From positions 1-5,298 of the forward strand of contig BAXV01000138.1 in NCBI GenBank assembly GCA_001310715.1: a stretch of DNA of 5,298 nt, given 5' to 3'. The DNA comes from Pseudovibrio sp. JCM 19062. Its GTDB lineage: Bacteria > Pseudomonadota > Alphaproteobacteria > Rhizobiales > Stappiaceae. Within the stretch, counting starts at the first letter, position 1. Every line of letters starts with the position of its first letter. Shown in pieces: positions 1 to 5,298 of the stretch. The notes beneath the pieces are model-generated. The model was not told where the DNA came from and ran no database searches. It saw only the letters and a program-made list of their open reading frames with translations. The position numbers were made by a program, and so were the translations under genes.

Positions 1-628
1 CGGCTTATGCGGGGATCTATTACGACCGCGCCTTTGATCGCATCCTGACCGCCATCAACCTGTTGGGCGGTATCAACTGGGATGATGTCTCCCGCACGTA
101 TCTCGACAACACAGTTCTCGGCGGAATTGTCAACGGCGGAGACAATGGGATTGGCTTTCTGATCTCGCCAGAGGTCACCGTTGGCTATGAGCTGCCCTAC
201 GGAGGCCATCTGTTCGTCCCTTCTGTGGCCGTGCGCTATTCCCTGTTCCATCAGGACAGCTACAGCGAAGGCGGGGTTAATGGCCTGCGGCTCACCAACC
301 GTAACCACCAGCAGATCAACGTGCGGCTGCAAGTAGCCGGTCTGGGCTTTAGCGCACTCAATCAGGACGCCACCCGTTGGAGCACCACACTGCGTGGCGG
401 TCTGGACATCTACGCCAACTGGGGCGATGACCTTGATGCCACCGTCATGGGCTTTGCTGTACCCTATGACAGAACCTGAACGATGCCGGTGTGCGCCCGT
501 TCCTCGGTGCTGACGTAGAATACCTGGTCACCGACCGCGCCTCCCTCGACTTCGGCGTAGAAGCTGCCTACGACTCCATCGACGCCGTCTTCGGCAGCAT
601 CAATGCAGGGTTCTCGGTGTTGTTCTGA
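1..628 (+). pseudogene. Autotransporter copy 1, C-terminal beta-barrel, frameshifted and cut by left edge
   Basis: This is the last roughly 208 residues of an autotransporter translocator, the outer-membrane barrel through which such proteins export their passenger. The frame is open from base 3 with no start inside the window. It aligns base for base with 2744-3372 of copy 2. Over the shared 138 residues from 63 to 470 only about three residues differ (Gly for Ala and Ile for Val around GIVNGGDNGIG; Val for Leu in VAVRYSL). A single G is missing after 470, where copy 2 reads PYDENLN and this copy reads PYDRT then stop at 477-479. The lost reading resumes in the next frame and ends in AGFSVLF with TGA at 626-628, the C-terminal Phe typical of outer-membrane proteins. 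As sequenced, the product would lack about 50 C-terminal residues, including that Phe, and should not assemble. A sequencing error remains possible. Confidence 0.85.
470..471 (+). other. Frameshift in copy 1 (one G missing)
   Basis: Copy 1 reads GACAGAACCTGA where copy 2 (around 3211-3222) reads GACGAGAACCTGA. The missing G lies outside any homopolymer, unlike most of the copy 2 indels, which makes a true mutation somewhat more likely here. Confidence 0.85.
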
Positions 629-731
629 GTAGTGGGGCGGAATGAACACCAGCCCGCAATTCCGTAGAGATGAACCGAGTAGCGTTGTCTAGTTCAGAAA
701 ACAGGAGCGGGACGCAGCAGGACAAGTAAAG

Positions 732-746
732 GCGTAAGTATTACGC
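732..746. promoter_or_regulatory. Perfect inverted repeat GCGTAA-GTA-TTACGC, possible operator or RNA hairpin
   Basis: Six-base arms flank a three-base centre, ending 169 bases before the copy 2 ATG. The homologous site before copy 3 (3481-3495) lies at exactly the same distance. I do not recognise it as the site of a named regulator. A dimeric DNA-binding protein or a short RNA stem would both fit. Confidence 0.35.
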
Positions 747-815
747 TGAGGTGCCAAGGTCTAATCACCGCTTATCTATGAGAGCAACCTGAGTCATTTC
801 AACAATACTAAAACG

Positions 816-892
816 ATCAACCCAGTCTTCATGGATATGGGGCCAACGCATTCTCCTGTAAACAGGAATCATCAGTGCGAATATTTCAGTAG
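816..892 (+). repeat. 77-base block identical to 3565-3641
   Basis: Every base matches the block ahead of copy 3. It lies wholly upstream of the start codon (24 bases away) and contains a short stem, TCCTG-TAAA-CAGGA. Identity here exceeds that of the flanking leader and of the signal-peptide codons, so the block is either functionally constrained (promoter or 5' UTR) or lies within a recent conversion tract. Confidence 0.9.
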
Positions 893-902
893 TCATCAAG
901 CC

Positions 903-908
903 GAGGTG
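903..908 (+). promoter_or_regulatory. Ribosome binding site of copy 2
   Basis: GAGGTG lies 7 bases before the ATG at 916 and 13 before the second in-frame ATG at 922. The spacing favours the first ATG. Confidence 0.7.
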
Positions 909-1043
909 TTCTTTGATGTTCATGAAGCCAATACATCGCAAGGTCCATGCCTCTGCACTTGGATTTGTCGCCATTACTCTTGCCTCAGTTGGCTTCTCCA
1001 ACATCGCCATTGCACAGATTGTGATCGACACGGCGCAGACCAG

Positions 1044-1046
1044 CCT
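1044..1046 (+). other. Frameshift 1 in copy 2 (CCC to CC)
   Basis: Copy 3 reads ACCAGCCCTGAAG (Thr-Ser-Pro-Glu); copy 2 has one C fewer, so the frame opened at 916 meets TGA at 1054. The correct reading (PEVLTGDDTVIV) continues in the next frame. Confidence 0.9.
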
Positions 1047-1208
1047 GAAGTTCTGACTGGTGACGACACAGTAATTGTCACCAGCACAGGCAGTATAATC
1101 GTAAATCCCGGCATAGTTGCTATTGATTCCGCTGGCTTTAACAGTGAAATAACCCTCTTTGGTCCGGTTTCAGCGACCTCAGATAATCCCGGTGATGTTG
1201 TAAATACC

Positions 1209-1213
1209 ATCTG
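1209..1213 (+). other. Frameshift 2 in copy 2 (CC to C)
   Basis: The reading DVVNTI in one frame continues as LQELGSSNIVHVHQGG in another if a C is restored in ATC-CTG. Without it the frame stops at TAG 1221-1223. Copy 3 has the corresponding TTIL. Confidence 0.8.
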
Positions 1214-1432
1214 CAGGAGTTAGGTAGTTCCAACATTGTGCATGTGCACCAAGGGGGCGAAATTTCAGCAAGAGATGACGGAAGTGCCAGCATTCTGAGG
1301 GGAATTCGGCAATTAGGATTACCGAGCGATAATACGGTTACTCTGGAAAACGCACGAATTAGCGCAGTGTCCACGGGTGCAGATGCTTTAGGAATTGAAC
1401 AAATTACTGTGGGGGGCAATAATACTGTCCAC

Positions 1433-1972
1433 TTCGGATCGAATGGCCACATAGAAGTTATCGGAGGTTCTCTCGCTGAAGGAGTAAGACAGACTGCTAT
1501 TGGCATTGAGAGTACGAGCGTGTTTGGAAGAGGGACACGAATAAACGTGACTGCTCTTGCGAGTAGTGCTACCGCTCTTTTTCAGGACGGCACTGATCGT
1601 GTGACGAGTGTATTTGGGGCGAATACGAGGATTAACGTTCAAGGCTTCGTAAACTCAATTGCTGTCGTGCAAGACGCTACAACTGAATCTGCAAGTACTA
1701 CTTTTGGGTCCAATGCACACGTTCGGGTCTCAGGAGGCAATGACGCTTTCGGTGTAAGCCAACAATCACCTGACAACAGGTTTGTTTTGGGTCAGAACTC
1801 TAGCATCAATGTTGAGGCAGGAAACGATGGTTTCGGCCTTGAACAAAGAATCTTCGGTCTCGCGAGCAAAAGTAAGACAATCCTTCAGCCAACAGCCGTA
1901 TAAACGTCACCGCAATATCGACTGCCTTTGGCATTTCAACTACATCACCTACCGTTCCCTCATTCCTTACCC
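1433..1972 (+). repeat. Passenger repeat units in copy 2, period about 90 bases
   Basis: The protein repeat has the form FGxNxxIxV followed by about 10 variable residues, then a Gly-hydrophobic-x-Gln turn. The F/L position starts at 1433, 1523, 1613, 1703, 1787 and 1883. The spacing is three exact 90-base steps, then 84 and 96. A more degenerate unit follows (LTLEYGAEVSAS). The repeat is at protein level; the DNA has diverged between units. Regular hydrophobic strands with Asn and Gly turns fit a right-handed parallel beta-helix passenger, as known in autotransporters. This is inference from pattern, not a fold prediction. Confidence 0.75.
1883..1888 (+). other. Frameshift 3 in copy 2 (one T lost or CA gained)
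   Basis: One frame ends ...KTILQPTAV with TAA at 1901-1903. The homologous repeat (ANSRINVTA) continues in another frame from about 1889. Restoring TTT gives Ile-Leu-Ser-Ala-Asn-Ser, which parallels Ile-Leu-Ala-Asn-Ser of copy 3 at 4643. Confidence 0.8.
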
Positions 1973-2445
1973 TCGAGTACGGTGCCGAGGTTTCCGCATC
2001 AGGCAGCACAGCCTTTGGTGTTCTTGTCTCAGCAAGCAATTTCGAGCTGCTCAACAGCGGCAGGATCACAGCCACCTCCACCAATGCCACACAAGTTTCC
2101 TTTGGTGTTCTTCTGGACGGTGACGGCAACAACTTCGTGAACCACGGCAGTGTGTTTGCCGATCTGGCACCGGGCAGCCACGCTATTTTAATGGACGGTG
2201 ATAACAACATGCTGTCCCTGCTCACCTATCCAGTCATTCAGGGGCAGATCACATTCGGCAATGGCGGCGGTGGGTTCGGGAGTGGTAATACCCTACTTGT
2301 CGGTCGCGGCTTTGATGCCGCCTTTACCGTGGGCGCAAATCCAGCTGAACTTACCGTTCTGGGGCAGGGTCAGTCCCTGACGGTTAGTCAGATCGGCACC
2401 AATCTGCTCAAAGTCGTCTCCATCAGCTCCGAAGCTTCTTCAGAG

Positions 2446-2452
2446 CTCAAGC
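2446..2452 (+). other. Frameshift 4 in copy 2 (extra A)
   Basis: Copy 2 reads CTCAAGCGTG where copy 3 supports Ser-Val-Arg-Met (AGC GTT CGC ATG). One A too many moves the helical linker VRMADDLIRFLQQ into another frame. Confidence 0.8.
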
Positions 2453-2599
2453 GTGCGTATGGCAGACGATCTGATCCGCTTCCTGCAACAGGAAATAACC
2501 ACCCGCGGGCTCAAGAACCGCCAGTTCCTCAATCAGGAGAATGGTCTCATTCAGGATTTCTGGTTCGATGCCAGCGGCTTTGGCCAGCACAGCACCACC

Positions 2600-2607
2600 G
2601 GACGGGC
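2600..2607 (+). other. Frameshift 5 in copy 2 (one base missing, probably in a G run)
   Basis: The reading FDASGFGQHSTT ends in one frame and GYSHALGAFTVGYD begins in another, with five bases between. Restoring a G in the GGG run joins them. Copy 3 ends before this point, so the exact base cannot be fixed from the window. Confidence 0.75.
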
Positions 2608-2743
2608 TACTCCCATGCGCTGGGGGCCTTCACAGTCGGCTATGACAGGGCGTTTGAGGACAACGGGCTGGGCGGAGTTTATGCCGGTTATTCCATCGGC
2701 TCCGTCAATCAGGGCAATCCTCATTGGGACAACACATTGCAGA

Positions 2744-3372
2744 CCGCTTATGCAGGGATTTATTACGACCGCGCCTTTGACCGTATCCTGACCGCCATCA
2801 ACCTGCTCGGCGGCATCAACTGGGATGATGTCTCTCGCACCTATCTCGACAACACGGTTCTCGGCGGCATTGTCAACGCAGGCGACAACGGCGTTGGCTT
2901 CCTGATCTCGCCAGAGGTGACCGTCGGCTACGAGCTGCCCTACGGGGGCCATCTGTTCGTCCCTTCTGTGGCCCTGCGCTATTCCCTGTTCCATCAGGAC
3001 AGCTACAGCGAAGGCGGGGTTAATGGACTACGGCTAACCAACCGCAACCATCAGCAGATCAACGTGCGGCTGCAAGTGGCAGGTCTGGGCTTTAGCGCGC
3101 TCAATCAGGACGCCACCCGCTGGAGCACCACACTGCGTGGTGGTCTGGACATCTACGCCAACTGGGGCGACGACCTTGATGCCACCGTCATGGGCTTTGC
3201 TGTTCCTTATGACGAGAACCTGAACGATGCCGGTGTGCGCCCGTTCCTCGGGGCCGACGTTGAATACCTGGTCACCGACCGCGCCTCATTAGACTTCGGC
3301 GTAGAGGCTGCCTACGACTCCATCGACGCCGTCTTCGGCAGCATCAATGCCGGGTTCTCGGTGTTGTTCTGA
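2744..3372 (+). repeat. Barrel segment repeated from 1-628
   Basis: The segment is collinear with copy 1 with one gap (629 against 628 bases). Most differences are at third codon positions, and only a few residues change. It retains the base that copy 1 lost near 470. Confidence 0.93.
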
Positions 3373-3378
3373 TAGGTA

Positions 3379-3404
3379 GGGCGCTGGATGAATACCAGCG
3401 CTCC
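3379..3404 (+). terminator. Stem-loop after copy 2 stop, weak terminator candidate
   Basis: GCGCTGG (3381-3387) pairs with CCAGCGC (3395-3401) around the loop ATGAATA. Two further G-C pairs follow beyond a bulged T. It begins six bases after the stop codon. There is no T tract behind it, so intrinsic termination is doubtful. The equivalent place after copy 1 (634-656) does not form the same stem. Confidence 0.3.
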
Positions 3405-3480
3405 CAATTCCGTAGAGATGCACTGGTTAGTGGTGTTTATTTCGGGAAACAGGAGCGAGCCCCCAACATAGCAAGTAAAG

Positions 3481-3495
3481 GCGTGAGTATTACGC
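3481..3495. promoter_or_regulatory. Inverted repeat GCGTGA-GTA-TTACGC, counterpart of 732-746
   Basis: One base differs from the copy 2 site: an A-T pair becomes G-T. As RNA the stem still pairs with a G-U wobble; as DNA the symmetry is slightly broken. The distance to the ATG is the same as in copy 2 (169 bases). Confidence 0.35.
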
Positions 3496-3518
3496 AGTCG
3501 TGTTAAGGTCTCATCGCC

Positions 3519-3534
3519 GCTCATCCATATGAGC
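3519..3534. other. Short inverted repeat GCTCAT-CCAT-ATGAGC
   Basis: Perfect six-base arms flank a four-base loop. The copy 2 counterpart (CTTAT-CT-ATGAG, about 771-782) still pairs with one wobble despite an indel. The role is unknown, and the size is small enough to be chance. Confidence 0.25.
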
Positions 3535-3564
3535 AACCTGAGTCATTTCAACAACACCAAAGTT

Positions 3565-3641
3565 ATCAACCCAGTCTTCATGGATATGGGGCCAACGCAT
3601 TCTCCTGTAAACAGGAATCATCAGTGCGAATATTTCAGTAG
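3565..3641 (+). repeat. 77-base block identical to 816-892
   Basis: This is the second copy of the perfectly conserved non-coding leader block and ends 23 bases before the ATG of copy 3. Confidence 0.9.
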
Positions 3642-3651
3642 GCATCACACC

Positions 3652-3658
3652 GAGGTGA
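3652..3658 (+). promoter_or_regulatory. Ribosome binding site of copy 3
   Basis: GAGGTGA lies 6 bases before the ATG at 3665 and 12 before the alternative ATG at 3671, which supports the first ATG. Confidence 0.75.
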
Positions 3659-3664
3659 TCTTAG

Positions 3665-5298
3665 ATGTTCATGAAGTCAATACGTCGCAAGGTCCATGCC
3701 TCCGCATTTGGATTTGTCGCCATCACTCTTGCCTCAGTTGGCTTCTCCAACATCGCCATTGCACAGATTGTGATCGACACGGCGCAGACCAGCCCTGAAG
3801 TTCTGACGGGTGACGACACAGTGCTCGTCACCAGTACAGGCAGTATAACTGTTGACCCCAGCTTGTTTGCCATTAATGCCAGCGGGTTCAACAGCGTGAT
3901 CACTCTAAACGGCCCCGTTTCTGCAACCGATGTAATAGGTGCTACTCCACTAACTACCATCTTACAAAATGGAGATACTTATAACACTCTCATTGTGGGA
4001 CAGGGAGGAAACATTTTTGCAGCTGAAGATGGAAGTAATAATGATGCCATTGGAGTGCGACAGACCACTGTCAACGGCCTTAATACAGTTGAATTAGAAA
4101 ATGCCACTATTAGCGTTATAGCGCCTAACAACGATGGTTTAGGGATAGACCAAAGTAACACCGACGGCGATAACATAATCCAGTTTGGGTCAAACAGTTC
4201 CATCATAGTCAACGCAATTGAGGATTCGCTCGGAATTCGGCAGTTCCAAGTTGGGGGAAATGGTAACGCCAGTATCACACTGGCAGCAGGCACCAAAATA
4301 AAAATAAATTCTCAATTAACTTCCGGTGCAATATTGCAAGGCACTGATGGAAATGGAGAAACAACAATCACGATTGGGTCGAACTCACAGATCTTTGCAA
4401 ATAGCGAATTCAATGAGGCAGACGGTGTGATTCAATTTGCTTTGGGTGGATCGGCCGAGTTGATTGTTGGAAGTGGGACTATTCTTAATGTTACTGCCTT
4501 TGAGAGAGCAGATGGTGTAATTCATGGTGCAACTGAGTCTAATGTTTCTTTGGGAACAAATTCTATACTTAATGTCGTGTCTGACACTGAAGAAGCTTTT
4601 GGGCTCAATCAATTCGCTTTAACGGGTGATTCTTCAACCACCATCCTTGCCAATAGCCAGATAAACGTTAAAGGAGCGACAAATGCTACTGGTATTTTTG
4701 CTTTTGCATCGGGTAGCTCCTCGTTCCTTACTCTGGAACAAGGTGTCTCGATTTATGCTTCCGGTAATACTGCTCAAGGCGTTGATATCGATGTAGATAG
4801 TTTCGAGATGCAAAGCAGCGGCAGGATCATAGCCCACTCAACCAATGCCAACCCAGAATCTCATGGTGTTCGCATGGTCGGCGATGGCAACAGCTTTGTG
4901 AACCACGGCAGTGTGTTCGCCGATCTGGCACCGGGCAGCCACGCCATTTTGATGGACGGCAATGACAATACGCTCTCCCTGCTCACCTATCCGGTTATTC
5001 AGGGGCAGATCACCTTTGGCGACGGGGGCGGTGGGTTCGGTACAGACAATACCCTGATTGTCGGTAGCGGGTTTGATGCGGCCTTTACGGTTGGCGCTGC
5101 GCCGGGTGAGCTGACTGTTCTGGGGCAGGGGCAACCTTTGGTTGTCAACCAGATCGGTCCTAATCTGTTTCAGGTTCTCACAATAGATCAGGACGATCTT
5201 TTAAGATCATCCAGCGTTCGCATGAGTGATGATCTGGTTCGCTTTTTGCAACAGCACATTACCACCCGTGGCATCCAGAACCGCTCGTTCCTCTATCA
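3665..5298 (+). CDS. Autotransporter copy 3, intact as far as seen, runs off right edge
   Basis: It encodes 544 residues without a stop. This is the only copy with an unbroken frame, and it is likely a secreted surface protein displayed by its own barrel. Residues 1-33 form a Sec signal (KSIRRK, then a hydrophobic core, then Ala-Ile-Ala before Gln34). Residues 34-60 match copy 2 closely (PEVLTGDDTV). Repeats of 28-32 residues follow to about 405, of the form FGSNSxIxV...GIxQ. The conserved stalk begins near 412 (VNHGSVFADLAPG) and the linker near 518 (VRMSDDLVRFLQQ). The barrel lies beyond the window; by analogy with copy 2 about 280 residues are missing, giving roughly 823. The ATG at 3665 has a well-spaced GAGGTGA. 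No catalytic motif or protease triad was recognised in the passenger, so adhesion or surface masking is only an inference. Confidence 0.92.
   Translation, partial: MFMKSIRRKVHASAFGFVAITLASVGFSNIAIAQIVIDTAQTSPEVLTGDDTVLVTSTGSITVDPSLFAINASGFNSVITLNGPVSATDVIGATPLTTILQNGDTYNTLIVGQGGNIFAAEDGSNNDAIGVRQTTVNGLNTVELENATISVIAPNNDGLGIDQSNTDGDNIIQFGSNSSIIVNAIEDSLGIRQFQVGGNGNASITLAAGTKIKINSQLTSGAILQGTDGNGETTITIGSNSQIFANSEFNEADGVIQFALGGSAELIVGSGTILNVTAFERADGVIHGATESNVSLGTNSILNVVSDTEEAFGLNQFALTGDSSTTILANSQINVKGATNATGIFAFASGSSSFLTLEQGVSIYASGNTAQGVDIDVDSFEMQSSGRIIAHSTNANPESHGVRMVGDGNSFVNHGSVFADLAPGSHAILMDGNDNTLSLLTYPVIQGQITFGDGGGGFGTDNTLIVGSGFDAAFTVGAAPGELTVLGQGQPLVVNQIGPNLFQVLTIDQDDLLRSSSVRMSDDLVRFLQQHITTRGIQNRSFLY
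4184..4735 (+). repeat. Passenger repeat units in copy 3, period 84-96 bases
   Basis: The FGSNS-like position recurs at 4184, 4280, 4373, 4466, 4550 and 4643 (steps 96, 93, 93, 84, 93). Less regular units lie before (NTVELENATISV near 4081) and after (FLTLEQGVSIYAS near 4730). The plan and turn residues match copy 2, but residues between the motifs differ widely. Confidence 0.75.

Larger units (their letters stand above)
629..915 (+). promoter_or_regulatory. Intergenic leader upstream of copy 2
   Basis: There is no credible gene in this 287-base gap. It is homologous to the gap before copy 3 (3373-3664). Conserved islands are a 16-base identity at 657-672 (matching 3405-3420), a shared AACAGGAGCG, a palindrome at 732-746, and continuous near-identity from about 780 to the start codon. 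I could not identify a convincing sigma-70 promoter. The best AT-rich candidate, AATATT at 880-885 with TGTAAA 17 bases upstream, matches consensus poorly. The conservation suggests both genes carry the same promoter and 5' leader and are transcribed separately. Confidence 0.55.
2113..2743 (+). repeat. Conserved stalk and linker segment, shared with copy 3 from about 4874
   Basis: Sequence resemblance to copy 3 rises sharply here after the divergent passenger. The shared block covers the Gly-rich stalk, the helical linker and the first barrel strands. In copy 3 it continues to the window end (5298), so only the portion to about 2538 can be compared directly. Confidence 0.8.
916..3372 (+). pseudogene. 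Autotransporter copy 2, complete but with five frame changes
   Basis: The family exports its own passenger to the cell surface through a C-terminal barrel. Repaired, the protein is about 819 residues. Residues 1-33 are a Sec signal (Lys/Arg start, hydrophobic core, Ala-Ile-Ala before Gln). A passenger of roughly 30-residue repeats runs to about 400. A Gly-rich stalk starts near 409 (VNHGSVFADLAPG), and a helical linker starts near 514 (VRMADDLIRFLQQ). The barrel spans about 548-819, a usual size for the autotransporter domain, and ends in FSVLF. The frame changes near 1045, 1211, 1886, 2449 and 2604. As it stands, translation from ATG 916 stops at 1054-1056 after 46 residues, just past the signal peptide. 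The broken reading frames together still match copy 3 throughout, so inactivation is recent or the indels are sequencing errors. The open stretch 2137-3372 is not a separate gene, because its 2450-2604 part is read out of frame. Confidence 0.88.
3373..3664 (+). promoter_or_regulatory. Intergenic leader upstream of copy 3
   Basis: There is no credible gene in this 292-base gap. It holds, in order, a stem-loop just after the copy 2 stop, the shared islands also found at 657-672 and 700-746, a palindrome variant at 3481-3495, a small inverted repeat at 3519-3534, the 77-base identical block and a ribosome binding site. No strong promoter could be assigned by eye. Confidence 0.55.

Noticed and set aside
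1433..1972. Regular 90-base spacing suggesting a CRISPR array or DNA minisatellite
   Set aside because: The repeat is at the protein level; DNA units differ and there are no constant direct repeats with unique spacers.
1040..2610. Programmed ribosomal frameshifting to join the copy 2 frames
   Set aside because: Five shifts, most in one direction and one in the other, would be needed. No slippery heptamer with a downstream structure was seen, and copy 3 makes the same protein without any shift.
2551..2994. Minus-strand open frame of 147 codons, with others at 1806-2225, 1138-1506 and 3979-4296
   Set aside because: They lie opposite well-supported coding sequence, have no recognisable domain or ribosome binding site, and do not persist across the copies as separate proteins.
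2137..3372. A stand-alone 411-codon gene
   Set aside because: It has no ribosome binding site or signal peptide, and it begins in the middle of a stalk that continues from upstream. Its 2450-2604 part is read in the wrong frame. It is the back part of copy 2.
3606..3634. Sigma-70 promoter TGTAAA - 17 bases - AATATT
   Set aside because: Only about three and four of six bases match the consensus boxes. It is conserved, but the whole block is conserved, so it carries no separate support.
3529..3798. Open frame of 89 codons overlapping the start of copy 3, with a similar frame at 831-1223 in copy 2
   Set aside because: It is out of frame with the signal peptide. The similarity follows from DNA identity, and the start at 3529 is not conserved because copy 2 has two extra bases there that lead to a stop after three codons. 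The tail of 831-1223 is real passenger reading, reached only by the frameshift at 1045.

Overview
The window holds part of a head-to-tail array of at least three closely related autotransporter (type V secretion, AT-1-like) genes, all on the + strand. The period is about 2.75 kb: stop to stop is 628 to 3372, and start to start is 916 to 3665. Copy 1 enters from the left edge and only its C-terminal beta-barrel is present. Copy 2 is whole but broken by five small indels. Copy 3 is open from its start codon to the right edge and lacks only its barrel. The gene order (Sec signal peptide, repetitive surface passenger, barrel ending in Phe) points to a Gram-negative bacterium. An alphaproteobacterium is plausible from general style, but that is a weak guess; no taxonomic marker is present.

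Layout: 1-628, barrel of copy 1, with a 1-base deletion near 470. 629-915, intergenic leader of copy 2. 916-3372, copy 2, with frame changes near 1045, 1211, 1886, 2449 and 2604; repaired it would encode about 819 residues. 3373-3664, intergenic leader of copy 3. 3665-5298, copy 3, 544 codons read, no stop and no frame break; full length would be about 823 residues if it ends like copy 2.

The copies form a mosaic. The leader, signal peptide and first roughly 60 residues are nearly identical between copies 2 and 3, including a 77-base perfectly identical stretch that is entirely non-coding. The stalk, helical linker and barrel are also nearly identical. The passenger between them (about 1100-2110 and 3850-4870) has diverged strongly but keeps the same roughly 30-residue repeat plan. 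This is the pattern expected for surface proteins whose ends are homogenised by recombination while the exposed part varies. Copies 1 and 2 could be silent or decayed donors beside an intact copy 3. However, most of the frameshifts fall in short homopolymers, so sequencing error must be excluded first. No RNA gene, transposase, integrase or CRISPR array was seen.
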